NCBI GenBank assembly: GCA_000727475.1
Contig: KL647306.1
Span: 523,748-587,747 of the forward strand
Origin: Sarcocystis neurona
Lineage: Eukaryota > Apicomplexa > Conoidasida > Eucoccidiorida > Sarcocystidae
DNA: 64,000 nucleotides
Direction of reading: 5' to 3'
The notes under the pieces are model-generated. The model worked only from the letters and a program-made list of their open reading frames with translations, was not told the DNA's origin and made no database searches. Positions within the stretch are counted from its first letter, which is position 1. Each line of letters starts with the position of its first letter. Of this stretch, positions 35,470 through 46,315 are shown piece by piece. The translations under genes were made by a program, and so were the position numbers.

Positions 35470-36625
35470 GCACCAGCACCAGCAGCAGGAGCCGCGGCGG
35501 CAGCAGAAAGCAGTGGCTGGAAGTAGCAGCAGCAAGCAGCAGCAGCAGCAACACCAGCGGTAGGAGCCGTAGCGTCAGGGGCAGCAGCAGGAAGCAGCAG
35601 CAGCAACACCAGCAGGGCGGAAGGGCGACAGGAGCAGCAAGAGGACGCAGCAGGAAGCAGCAGCAGCAACACCAGCAGCAGGAAAGAGCAGCAGGGGCAG
35701 CATGACGACGCAGCAGGAAGCAGCAGCGGCAAGATCCACTGGAGGGAAACGCAGCAAGAGCAGCACAAGGACGCAGCGAAAGGCAGCAGCAAGAGCTGAT
35801 AGGCAGGAGGAACCAGCACTGGCAACCGCAGACAGACAGAGAGAGTGTATGCAACAGCAATAACAGCGTTCGCGAGCACAAGATGAGTATCGCGGGGGAG
35901 CACCGGCATGCCAGCAACAGCAGCAGAAGAGCAGCGCAGTCAACAGCAGCAGCAAAAGCACTGCTAGTAGCACCGAGCAGCATCGGCAGCGCGCCCGGCG
36001 CAAGAGGCAGCAAGGTCAACATACGTCACCCTTTCAGCAGTAGCCTGGTACGTGGCAGCAGCTGCGGCCGCGCAGCAGCAGAAACATCTACAGAAACAAA
36101 CCGCATCAGCAGCACGACACCCACCAGCAGCAGCACGAGAAGCAGCAAAGGCAGCGCAGCAGCAGCAGAACGAGCAGCCGCAGCAGCAAGAGCAGAAGAC
36201 AGACGCACTGGCGGACGACCCTGCTGTCTGACGCACTGCAGTTGACCGGCTCGCGAGGGCCGCGCAGCAGCAGATGACTGCGGCAGCGCGGTGACTGCTT
36301 CCCTCTCTTGCTGCTTCCGTAGATGGAGAAGCCGCAGCAGCAGCAGCAGAAAGCACCTCCAGGGTCATAGTCCCCCGCGCAGCGTTGGCGGCACGACGGT
36401 GCATGTCGTCCCGAGAGCGGGGCAGCAGCAGCAAAGAAGAAAAGCAGTGGAGAAGGAAAGTAAGCTGCTGCTGTCTTCTCTAGGAGAGAAGGCGAAGTGT
36501 TGCTCCCACTGCTGTCGCCAGGAGATTTCCGCTACATGCGACGTAGATATGTACGCACGTGAAGTCGAGCATCAGCAGCAGGACACAAGCACCTGCATGC
36601 CGTTGGTGCCGTCATGCAACTCCGC
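35470..36625. other. CAG-rich region upstream of SSL1, start exon not found
   Basis: The first placed SSL1 exon starts at 35,460 with an AG acceptor (TTCTAG|GTCATGG) in the middle of a codon, so the start codon exon must lie upstream. This region has many CAG/CTG tracts and a plus-strand frame at 36,291-36,644, but I could not identify an exon ending with the needed two-base phase. Confidence 0.4.
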
Positions 36626-36631
36626 ACAAAG

Positions 36632-37606
36632 CTACTGTCTGTAAACGGCCGGCCCTGCTGCTGGGGTCAGGCACACACCCCACACGAACGGGCGTACGCA
36701 CTCGCCCACGGTAGGCAGAGAAGGAGGAGACACCGGCCGCAGCAATAGCGACCGAAGGAGAAGCGTCACGCCGGGGGCAGCCACTATGCTATCTAGTCCT
36801 GCTGCTGCCCGCGGAGGTGTGGGCAAGCTGCTGCGGCCCCGGCCACCGAGGGAACGCAGCGCAGTGCAGCAGAAAACAAATGCACGTCCGGACAGAAACC
36901 CTCTGCTGCTGCAACGCAGAAGAAGAGGCAGGGGGAGCCGTATACAGCAGAGAGAAGACCGGAGACAAGAGGAAAAGGCAGAGAATGAAGAAGTGCATAT
37001 GTGGAGGAAATGGTGGAAGCAGCAAAAAGAGGAGCGAAGAAGATATGTGAAGTGCTGCTAACCTTTCCACCTCGCGTTCCCACGCGTACTGGCCATATAC
37101 GTCGTCTTCACCTGGTGCTGCTTCTGCAGCGCCGCCTTCCAGTTCCTGCAGCACTTCGTCGACGGACGGGTACGCCGCCTGCATGCAGCAGCAGCAACAG
37201 CAGCAGCACCACCACCAGCAGCAGCAGTACAGCAGCAGCAGCGCCAGCAGCAGCAGTACCAGCAGCAGCAGCATCAGCAGCATCAGCAGCACCAGTCGCA
37301 GCAAGTGTTTGTCATGAGTGTGGCACACCAGTGCGAGACCTAATAACACAGCAGCAGCACCGTCTTCGCTGAAGTTGCGGCTTCGGACGGCTGACGAAGC
37401 AGGGGGTTGCTACACATCATGGCTGCTGCAGGTTGGCTAACTGCAGCGGCTAGCCAGCCTGGAGTTGCAGAGAACATTTCTCGGCTGTTCTGCAGCAGCT
37501 GTTGTTGTCGCACACGGGCGAGTTGCTTGCGCGCCTGGCTGCTGCCCCTCACGTGCGGGCTCCACAGGCACACGGCGCATGCGCTGGCTGCTGCTGCCCT
37601 GCGCAT
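36632..37606 (-). CDS. Candidate multi-exon gene, acidic segment and hydrophobic C-terminus
   Basis: Exon 37,178-37,063 lies between GCATGCAG| and GGAAAG|GTTAGC and reads AAYPSVDEVLQELEGG, then an acidic EAAPGEDDVYGQYAW. Exon 36,908-36,632 follows TTCTGCGTTGCAG, continues in phase, and ends in VTLLLRSLLLRPVSPP, then a Gly/Pro/Val tail and TAG. An upstream frame beginning at ATG 37,606 (QLARVRQQQLLQNSREMF) could be a further exon ending near an ACG|GTGCTG donor. Domains are not recognised. The Leu/Arg segment could be an amphipathic helix. The splice phases support a gene but do not prove it. Confidence 0.42.
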
Positions 37607-37820
37607 GCGCTAGCTGCTGGGTCCCTGCACAAGCCTGTGCTCGGTCCTGCTCTCCCCATGTGCTACCTAGTTCACGTCTTCCTAAGCGCCGAACGAGACA
37701 CGCACACGCTTACTGCCGCTCAGCTTAAGCTGCATGCTGCTGCATACTAACATCATCTGCTGCTCTACGTCAGCTAGCTGCGGCACTGCATGCGTCTCCT
37801 CATCTGCTGCTCTCGGTCCG

Positions 37821-38250
37821 CTAGTTGCCGCAGCGCCTGCGTCTCCTCTCCTGTCCTGCAGTTGTCTCATCTGCTGCTGCTCTGCGCACGGCAGCTGCTG
37901 CGCCCTGCATGCGTTTTTTCATCTGCTGCCCTGCGTTTTCGTCAGCTGCTGCGGCAGGCGCGCCCCGACGTACCCGGCGCCCCACGTCGGGCGGGGGTGT
38001 CCACATGGCTGCTGCGAACTTGCCAACGCATGCTCGGCGCCGCTTTTGCTGCCGTTCCTGCGTCTCCTCCTGCTGCTGCGTCTCCTCCTTCACCTGCTGT
38101 CCTGCGTCTTCCTTCGGCGGAGACGGTGGCTGTTCCACATCTCCTTTTCGTTTTTCCGCTTCGTCCTGAGCTGCTTTCGTCTTTTCAGCCAACTCTGCCT
38201 TCTGCGCCTGTCCTCTGCAAAGCTGTGCGTCCTCTTCGTTTCTCTGCGTC
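37821..38250 (-). CDS. Candidate exon, charged coiled-coil type
   Basis: The frame reads Lys/Glu/Gln/Ala-rich sequence (AELAEKTKAAQDEAEKRKGD, then PPSPPKEDAGQQVKEETQQQ) with few interruptions, typical of a coiled coil. It opens after a stop near 38,295 and no start is visible. It probably belongs to the same minus-strand gene as 36,632-37,606. The stretch between them holds imperfect copies of GCAGCAGATGARRARACGCA. Confidence 0.35.
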
Positions 38251-38454
38251 TTGTCTTCTGCTGCTGCAGCTCTCTGCGTCCTCCAACATATTCACTTCTT
38301 CTCCTCTACTGCTGCCCCTGCTGCTGCTCCTCCTCGCGCGTCATGCGCCGCGTGCGGCAGGCAGCTGCTTCTGCTGCCGCTGCTGTCACTGTCGCAGCAC
38401 GCACCCTCTGCCCACATACGTAGCGACCCCACGACTACTATCGTGACCCTACTA

Positions 38455-38895
38455 CCATATACACATATATATATGTATATATGTATATGTCCACTTTTGC
38501 TAATATAGGTAAGTATTATATATATATGTATTAATTGGTGAACAGGGGCACCTTTCGTACTTTGTATATATACGTATGTATATGTGTGTACGTCTGTGTG
38601 TACTGAGACACATACATACGCACGTACAGAACCAACCACATATATACATATATTATTTATGCACATCTGTAAGTAGTATTAGATGTAGTCATTTATGTAC
38701 AGGGGCACCATTTCGTACGTTACACATATATACGTACGTACGTGGGTATTTTGTTGTATATCTACACATGCATGCGTACGTATGCATGCACCCACACACA
38801 CATTTATATGCATACAAAGATACACGTAGATAGCGTGCCTTTGCCGGCATACGGATAGATATTCGTCTGTCCAGATCTACATATATATGTAGAGA
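38455..38895. other. AT-rich microsatellite, no gene
   Basis: ATATACATATATG and CACATACATA runs separate the two Gln-rich minus-strand blocks. Two copies of AGGGGCACC..TTTCGTAC (38,546 and 38,701) suggest a diverged local duplication. Confidence 0.6.
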
Positions 38896-38899
38896 AAAG

Positions 38900-39240
38900 C
38901 GAAGTCGTCCTCTACTGCCCGCCTTAGAAGTGGCACACACGGCTGCAGCACTCCTGCGTAGCAGTTGCTGCTCTGTGCCCACGTGGTGCTGCTGCCGCGC
39001 CTTCACTGCTGTGAAGAGCGGTCCCCTGCTGCTGAGCAGTCGCCGTAGCGTAGGGTCTTGCTGCTGCTGCTGCTTCTTCAGTCTGCTGCCGTGGGGGTCG
39101 TCGCTGTCACTCCTCTCTTGCGAGGAGCACTGCTGCTGCTGCGAGCAACACACACGCGCTGTGTGCTACTGCAGCAGCAACACTGGTGCTGCTCCTCCGG
39201 CTTCTGCTGCCGTTGCTGCTCTCGGCAACTGCGCCTCCAC
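38900..39240 (-). CDS. Candidate Gln-rich exon
   Basis: In one frame CAG runs are read as Gln and the intervening sequence is non-repetitive and hydrophilic (SSQERSDSDDPHGSRLKK, then LLSSRGPLFTAVKARQQ). The frame runs through the CTGCAGTAG at about 39,165 without a stop. An adjacent frame (39,320-39,166) reads DEIKPSASFLSEGRVEAQ and could be an upstream exon. No domain is recognised. Confidence 0.33.
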
Positions 39241-39299
39241 CCGCCCTTCGGATAAAAAAGACGCAGATGGTTTTATTTCGTCTGCAGCTGTTGTGTCTC

Positions 39300-39700
39300 T
39301 GTCGCTACCTCGTGCAGCGATCACCCTCTCTCTACATACGTACACACATACATATATAGATATACTTATATGATATATATTCATATTATATATATATATA
39401 TGTATACTATAAAGATTACATATATATATATGTGGGTATCTACACGGGGGGCCACAGTTCACTCTCCCTTCTTCTCTCTCTCCATATATGTGCCATATAG
39501 ATATACATATATATGTATACTTCTAATAGACAATCATATTATATATATATAATATGTACACTTGCACATATATATGTATACGCATCTACAGGGGGCCTTC
39601 CTTAGTCCACGCTGTTAGCAACGAGAGACCACTGCCTCTCTTCGTATGTGTGGATGTAGCCAAGTCTTTTGTATGTGTACATATGCATGCGGTTGCATTG
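39300..39700. other. AT-rich microsatellite
   Basis: TATATATATGTGGG and CATATATAGATATAC runs, with a near repeat of CTACA(C/G)GGGGGGCC at 39,441 and 39,587. No gene is seen. Confidence 0.6.
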
Positions 39701-40072
39701 CCGTCAGCGGAATATATCGCAGGAAGAGCAGCGCAGAGCTGCAACTCCTGCACGCCAGCCTACGAGCGCCACCGATGGCGACGCAGACTCCCCGCACATG
39801 CACATACCAGCACTGCTGCTTCTGGTGCTTTCGCTGTGGCTGCTGCTGCCACTGCTGCCGCTTTTCTCCTGTTGCTGCTGCCGCCGTCCCAGCTGCGGTA
39901 GTCGCAGCTGTGGCGTCGTTGCTCTACCTGGGGCAGATTCCCTTGCTTGCGCCAGCACTGCTGCAGCAGCTGCTGCTGCGGCGGGACTGCAGTGGCTGCG
40001 CTGGCATGTGGCTGAGGCAGGGGAGTGACGCCTCTGCTGCTGCTGCTGCGCCTGCGGCCTCTTACGTCTCAC

Positions 40073-40390
40073 TGCAGTTGCTGTTGTTGCCCCTGCTGCA
40101 CACGCTGTTGCTCTGACTGCGCGTCCTGTAGCTCGTGCAGCATCGCTTCTCTTCGGTGCGCGACGCTCTGCTGCTGCAGTGGCATTCCTGTTTGTCTTCG
40201 GCGGCGGGTCGCCTGCTGGTGCGTCGCCTGCTGGTGCGTCGGACGCCGTAACTGCACCTGTTGTTGCTGCTTGAGCAGCTGCTGCTGTTGCTGTTGTGCT
40301 GCTGCCGTTGGTGCTGCTGCCCTGCCGTTGTGCTGCTGTTGCTGCTGGCGTTGCGGCTGCCACTGCAGCGGATGTCGCTCGTGCTGCTGC
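40073..40390 (-). CDS. Candidate Gln-rich coiled-coil segment
   Basis: One frame reads Gln runs then THQQATHQQAT, RRRRQTGMPLQQQS and AHRREAMLHELQDAQSEQQR, ending in Gln and TGA. The last part has heptad-like spacing. No ATG is present, so it would be an internal or terminal exon. Ala-rich and Leu-rich frames also cross it. Confidence 0.3.
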
Positions 40391-41032
40391 TGTTAAATGC
40401 TGCTGCTGCGGTGGCAGCCCGTACTACTCTTGCATTTGCTGCTGCAGTCCTCGCCTGCCTGCCATGGCTACGTGTCGGTTTACAGAGCTTCTTGTGGACG
40501 CCGGCGTTTTTTCTGTTTGTGTGTTTCTGTTGCCGTTACTGCTGCTGCTCGAACGCGCCCTCTTTTGTGTGTACCCTCATGCGTTCCTGCTTCTGCTGTC
40601 GCGCCCGTTGCTGCGGCAGGTACCCCGAGCAGCAACAGCAGGAACAGCTGTCGATATCAGTTGCGCTCTTTCTTTCTGCAGGGGCGGTAGCATCTCCTGC
40701 GAGACGGGAGACGGACAACAGGCAGCAACAGCAGCTGCAGCAGCGGGCCCAGCGGCGGGGCAGGAGCCGAAGCAGCACTACCCAAGGCCCGTTGCCCCGC
40801 AGCAGCAGCATTCACCTACCGGCAGTGCACGAAGATTAAAGAAGAAATAACTTGTTTCCCATCGGCTGCGGCGTTCGGAAGCAGCAGAACACCACGCGTC
40901 TTTTTCCCGGTTGTGACGGGCTGCACAGCAGCTGACGCGCGGTCCTGCGGCTTCCTGCAGACGACTGCAGCACGTCCGTCACTGCTGGTGCGCATCAGCT
41001 TCTGCCTGCTCTTCCTCCTACTTCCTGCAGCA

Positions 41033-41374
41033 ATGCTTCGGCACGATACACATTCCCACGGTGAAAAACTCGTCGGAGCTTTTCAGCAGAAAACAGTCAC
41101 GCGAGAGAGCCCGCTGCAGCTGCAGCAGCTGCTGCCGAGGCGACCGCATGCACAAGCGGCTGGCGAGAGCCCTTCGCCTCTCAGCAAGAAAAACGAAGAG
41201 CCATACAACGACGCCGCCGCCTGCAGCGACTCCTTTTACACGAGTGCGTGTGTAGGTACGCATTCTTCCATATTTGTTAAAAGAGTGGGTTTTGTTCACG
41301 AAGACGCCCTCTACGAAAATCTGCACCTTCCCGATGCATATCTGCACGAGAATTACAGCCGCCGCAGTGAGTAG
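41033..41374 (+). CDS. Unassigned ORF, 113 aa; opposite strand also open
   Basis: First ATG in frame is at 41,033. Upstream of it the frame encodes a hydrophobic stretch (LLVRISFCLLFLLLP) that could be a signal or anchor if translation starts earlier. The C-terminal part reads FVHEDALYENLHLPDAYL and may end at a GCCGCA|GTGAGT donor at 41,370. A minus-strand frame (41,521-41,018) is equally open with beta-like sequence (GKVQIFVEGVFVNKTHS), so strand is unresolved. Confidence 0.3.
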   Translation: MLRHDTHSHGEKLVGAFQQKTVTRESPLQLQQLLPRRPHAQAAGESPSPLSKKNEEPYNDAAACSDSFYTSACVGTHSSIFVKRVGFVHEDALYENLHLPDAYLHENYSRRSE

Positions 41375-41842
41375 ATGGATGGACACACAGAACATGCGAG
41401 TGGTAGAACTATACCGGCAACACAAACGCATATCAACGTTATACGTACAGACATGCATTAAAAATATATAAGAACTGCATGGACGCCTGTGGTTTTCCAC
41501 AGACAGACACGTACGTTGCAACGTCTATGGACATATCTATCACACAGACACATTCGAAGAATGTGCGCAGTGGAAGGGACGAGTTGCTACCGGCGCCGTA
41601 CAAAGTCCAGCGACCTCTAATAATAGTAGGCTGCTGCTTGTCATGACGGCTATATAGATATAATATACTGTATACACACATGGGTATTTGATGAAGCACA
41701 TGCGTAGTGGGACGAACAAGATAACAGCGCCGCGCCTCTTCTAGGAGTAAGCTGCTGCCAACAAAATTTTTGTGGCTGCTGCTCCTCCTCCTGCAGCAGA
41801 GTAGCATATATGTGCACTGCGGCACCTCTCCAGGCCGTGCGG

Positions 41843-42118
41843 CTACTGCTGCTGCTGCTGTTGCTGGAGTTGTTGCCGCTGTTGCTGCTGCTGTAACTGC
41901 GGCTGCTCCTGGCCAGTGGAGGAGTTGTGTGCGCGGGTGCAGCAGCACAGGCTTTGGTATTGCCCATGATCCTGCTGAGGAGGCGGTGTTCGTGTTTCCG
42001 GCGCCACGGTGTAGGGCTTCGAAGGTTTGTTGTTAGGCACACTGGCTGCTGTTTTGGCATGGCGTTGTTGCTGCTGCGACGACCCCCCGCTGCCTGCTTC
42101 GCTGCCGCTGGCGCATCT
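41843..42118 (-). CDS. Candidate exon, Pro/Ser then Gln-rich
   Basis: After a possible acceptor (GAATAGACGCAG) the frame reads Ser/Gly-rich, then NNKPSKPYTVAPETRTPPPQ, then Gln runs to TAG at 41,843. CAG is read as Gln, as in other likely coding frames here. No start codon is seen, so it should be an internal or last exon. Confidence 0.33.
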   Translation of the reverse strand, partial: RCASGSEAGSGGSSQQQQRHAKTAASVPNNKPSKPYTVAPETRTPPPQQDHGQYQSLCCCTRAHNSSTGQEQPQLQQQQQRQQLQQQQQQQ

Positions 42119-42179
42119 CTGCGTCTATTCTGCGTTCACGTGTCTACACTGCCTCGCGTCGAGAAATCCCCGCCTCAGA

Positions 42180-42665
42180 TACAATAGAGCTATAACAAGT
42201 GCATACAGAAACATCTATTATCTCTGTAAAGGTAAATTTTCGTCAATATGTATACATTTGTATGTGTGTCTTTACCTGTCTGTTTCCACGTGTGCACGCG
42301 TATAGGTAGGTATAGGTTTACGCGCGTATATCTAAATATATATGTACACATGTATAAAGAGAGACCGATCAAGGCTTACCTCTTTGTCCGTCTGTGTATG
42401 TGCGTTGGCCTTTCAAGCTGCGTGTTTATTTGCCTCCACACATACGTACATCTGTCTTTTTGTATAGCTACAGATATACCTATTTACACATTTACCTAAA
42501 TATGTATCTATATACATATATATGTACGCATAAATATGACTACGTGTGGATCTATATGTTTTCTCCTGCATACGTAGATCTGTCGACTCCTTCCTCTGGA
42601 TACGTAAACAAAAGCAGGAATCCGCACATGTATCTCTCTATAGGTCTATCTATCTATCTATCTAT
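42180..42665. other. AT-rich microsatellite between genes
   Basis: GTATATCTAAATATATATG runs and a CTATCTATCTATCTAT block at 42,645-42,665. No gene is seen. It may hold the promoter of the plus-strand gene starting at 42,672. Confidence 0.5.
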
Positions 42666-42671
42666 AAATAT

Positions 42672-45077
42672 ATGCATGAGCAGCTGCGTCGTACAAGAGC
42701 AGCATTGCTTGAGCAGTGGCAGCCTTCTCACAAGTATTGTCGTCACAAAAGTAAGAGCGTTTTTCAGCTGCTGCAGCATTTCATCGGGAGTCCGGCTACA
42801 GCAGAGGTGGCTTTGCACCGTCTCGCCGTCAAAACAGCGTCGGAGCAACAGAAGCACTCCGCAGCACGTATGTGACTGTGAAAGCCGCACTTTCTGTGCA
42901 GCCGCAGCAGCTTCGCACAAAAGTGCTGCTTCAACAACCGCAGTCCCTGCATAGCAGCAGCACCTGCGTGCACGCTCTACCAGAGTCGCCGAAGGATTGT
43001 CGGATCGGTGCCGGCGGAAACAGTCTCGCCACGGCGGTTGCATCTGTGCAGCAGCAGCAGCAGCTGTAGGCACGCACTACCAGCGCCGCGACAGTATCGT
43101 TGCGGCAGCAGCAACTCAGCAGCAAGCCACGGGAGCAGCGCAGATCTTCCTCACAAGATGTACTGGTGCAGCGAGAACGTCGACACAGCAGCAGGAACTT
43201 CAAGGAGCACTCGTAGTACGTTAGCAGCATGATAGCAGTGCGAGACGAGCACCGATAGTGTGTGTGTGTGTGTGTGTATATGCGTGTTGCTGGAACACGA
43301 CCACCGGCCCGGCACACGCCTCTGTATGGTCCCTGCCGTGCTCGTAGAGGAGTCCTACGACTATAGCAACGACCACGACCTCGGCGGCGGCAGCACCGGT
43401 GCGGCAGCAGCGTCAGCTGAAAGCGCTGTAAATCTTCTTTAATCATTCGTCCTTAACTGCGTTTCGATCGCAGCATATATTTATATATATACGCGTATAC
43501 ACAAAGATATATACACGTGTATCTCACATATGTCCCGTGATCACGTTTATATCTGTGCGCCATACCCGTACAGATGCTGTGTGAACACACATGTGTCTAG
43601 TGTAGGTCTGACGAGAAGGTGTTGTTGAAGTGACGTTGGCGCCCGGCTGTAATGCTGCTACGCCTGCACAGCAAGTTGCCAACGATATTTGTATGTGCCT
43701 TAGTACCCCCTCTCCGTGGGGCGCACATCCGCACACAGGCGCGCAACTTCTACGTATCGAAGAAATTTGATTAAAGATATATGTCCCCTGCACACGCATG
43801 GACAAGAACTAGTACAACTATCTAGTATTACACGTGAAGAAATACGCACATATATATATATATGTGTTTCTGTAAGACAGTTAAGTGTTCAGGCGTATCC
43901 ACAAGTGTGTACAGACCAATAGACACGTATAACGTATAACAACGTGGACGCGTAGCCTATATACATATATGTGTACATACATATATTTATAAATATTGCA
44001 GAAGAATCGATAAAAAGACTGCTGTATAAACAGACGACCTCTGTAAGTGTAAACGCACCTTACCTACAGATACGCACATGCTGCAAATAGTGTGGCATAG
44101 GGGAGTGACAGTGGCATAGGCACAAACACACACACACACACACAGATACACACACGCACACACACACACACACATACCTATACATATATACATTTTTATA
44201 GACACACGTGTATGCATGTGTTCTCTCGCTTTGTCTCTATAGGGGAATTGTCTAGGAAGCTATTTCCGCAGACGTCTGCCCCGTGTCACAGTCCCAGCAG
44301 AGGTTCGCCACTTGGACGGTTCCTACAAGTGATCCTCGTAAACACACGTATACAGGCGTCAATATACTAGCGCACTACACAGATACATATATGCGTCCAC
44401 GTAGAATAGACAGACATACATACACACGTCCACGAGTAGACGCATGTGTAGACGATCTGCATATGTAGGTGTGTGTGTATATATATGTGTGTGTGTGTAT
44501 GGATGTATATGGACGTATATATGTATACGTATGTAGCTGTGCAAATATACGTACGTGTATGTACATGTATGTATATGTATGTATACACGTGCACACAAGC
44601 AATTTTAATGTATACAGGTGGCACCCTCTATCGAATATACTTCTTGTACACAACATACGTGTAGACCTACGTATCAAAACTTTTAATATATATATACACA
44701 CTAATGTGCATGCATGTGTAGGTATATCAGGCTCTTACGTATGTATACGTATATGCGTGCACGTCGGGACGTAAGAGACATACACACGTACATTTCCTTC
44801 GACATACAACCACACACAACACAGAGAGACATACATACGAAGCGGCTCACACACACATATTCAACTGTGCATATATATATGCGTATATTTACATACGTGT
44901 TTCCACGAATATACGACTCTACACGTATATATGTATATCACCAGTGGTTATGAACATATGCAGGAGTATTTGGACGAAGAGAGCGCGCGCGCCTGCGCCT
45001 GGGGATGTGGCTGCTTCTTTTCGTGGCACTTTGAAAGGCCGCCGGAACTTCCGCTTCTGCCCTCAGGCCGCCACTAA
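42672..45077 (+). CDS. Candidate four-exon gene, about 148 aa, unknown function
   Basis: Exons: 42,672-42,867 (ATG start MHEQLRRTRAALLEQWQPSH, donor GCAGCAC|GTATGT); 43,348-43,427 (acceptor GTGCTCGTAG, reads ESYDYSNDHDLGGGS, donor GCGCT|GTAAAT); 44,272-44,328 (acceptor CTATTTCCGCAG, donor CTACAA|GTGATC); 44,964-45,077 (acceptor ACATATGCAG, EYLDEESARACAWGCG, stop TAA). All three junctions join in phase. The N-terminal exon is basic and helix-like, the second exon acidic, and the last has a short Cys/Trp cluster (CAWGCGCFFSWHF). Introns of 480, 844 and 635 bases are AT-rich or CAG-rich. No family is recognised. Confidence 0.45.
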
Positions 45078-45079
45078 AA

Positions 45080-46310
45080 ATTCGAAAGCCCGCAACAAAC
45101 ACGCACAGATATCAGTTATATGCGCGCTTACCCATGTGTCCGGCTGCGTACATACACAGGTGTATACACACGTTGATACCTTCATATATATACGTGTGTA
45201 TAGATTTTCCTACACAAGCACGTACGTATACAAATATATATATTTCTGCATGTGTGGGTTTGCGTGGATACACGAGGACACGTATATCCACATATACGCA
45301 TGTGAATGGGAGAGTATTTTTTGACCGAAAGTACAGAGATATCGAGACAGGAGTAGCTGTTCTTCACCGCCGTTGAAGCTACCGGCAGCCGGTCGTTCCT
45401 GTCCATTCCTCCCACCTCTCTCGGGTTGTCCACACCTGCACTTATTATTCACGTAGATTTGTGACTCAAATAGAGACACTTGACACACACGTATATGCTT
45501 GGTATATGTACATATTTGTACACCCTACCCATAAATAGAAGTGTATAAATACGTGCATACACATACACATGTACAATATATATGTATATATATATGTACG
45601 TCTGTCTATATGCACATATACATACGTAAATAGAAGTGTGCAGATCCATGTATATATATACCCATATTCTACATACGTAAGGTACACACAAATTTATATA
45701 CCTATCTATCAGTATGTATACGTACATATGTGCGCATCCAGATGTACGTGGTAAGCGAGCAACGGATAGCGCTTAGAATTCAAGACAAAGAAGACTGAGA
45801 GACCTCCCCTTCGTGTCCTTGATATCGAGCACATATATATATATGTGAACAAATAAACATATATATATATGATACATACATGCTGTATATATATTATATG
45901 CAGGCTCAGTAATACCTATGCACGTCTTCCGAATGAAGATATTAGATATAGACAGAGGTTCGATAGAGATAATATGCGCGATGTACACAGAATATGTATA
46001 TGGTATATGCAGTGCATGCATATAATATCGTATCACGTATAGGGAGGGACAGCAATGCACACCTGTGCACGCATGCCTATACGCATATATATACATATAG
46101 AGAGAGAGAGATAGAGAGAAACATATATATATACACATAGAATATATATATATATATGTATACAAAAGATGCACGTAGTGTTGTATTAAGGAAAAGGATG
46201 GACAGCTAGGACGCACCTGTGCACGTATATTTATATATACATTTACACACATATATACGCATATATATGCTGACGTAAATACTTGCTGGAGGGTGCCGAA
46301 TTAAGGCAGA
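45080..46310. other. AT-rich microsatellite between convergent genes
   Basis: TATATACGTA, (TA)n and GAGAGAGATAGAG runs. The last exon of the plus-strand candidate and the stop of the minus-strand 46.3-48.4 kb ORF face each other across it. No gene is seen. Confidence 0.6.
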
Positions 46311-46315
46311 GCCCA

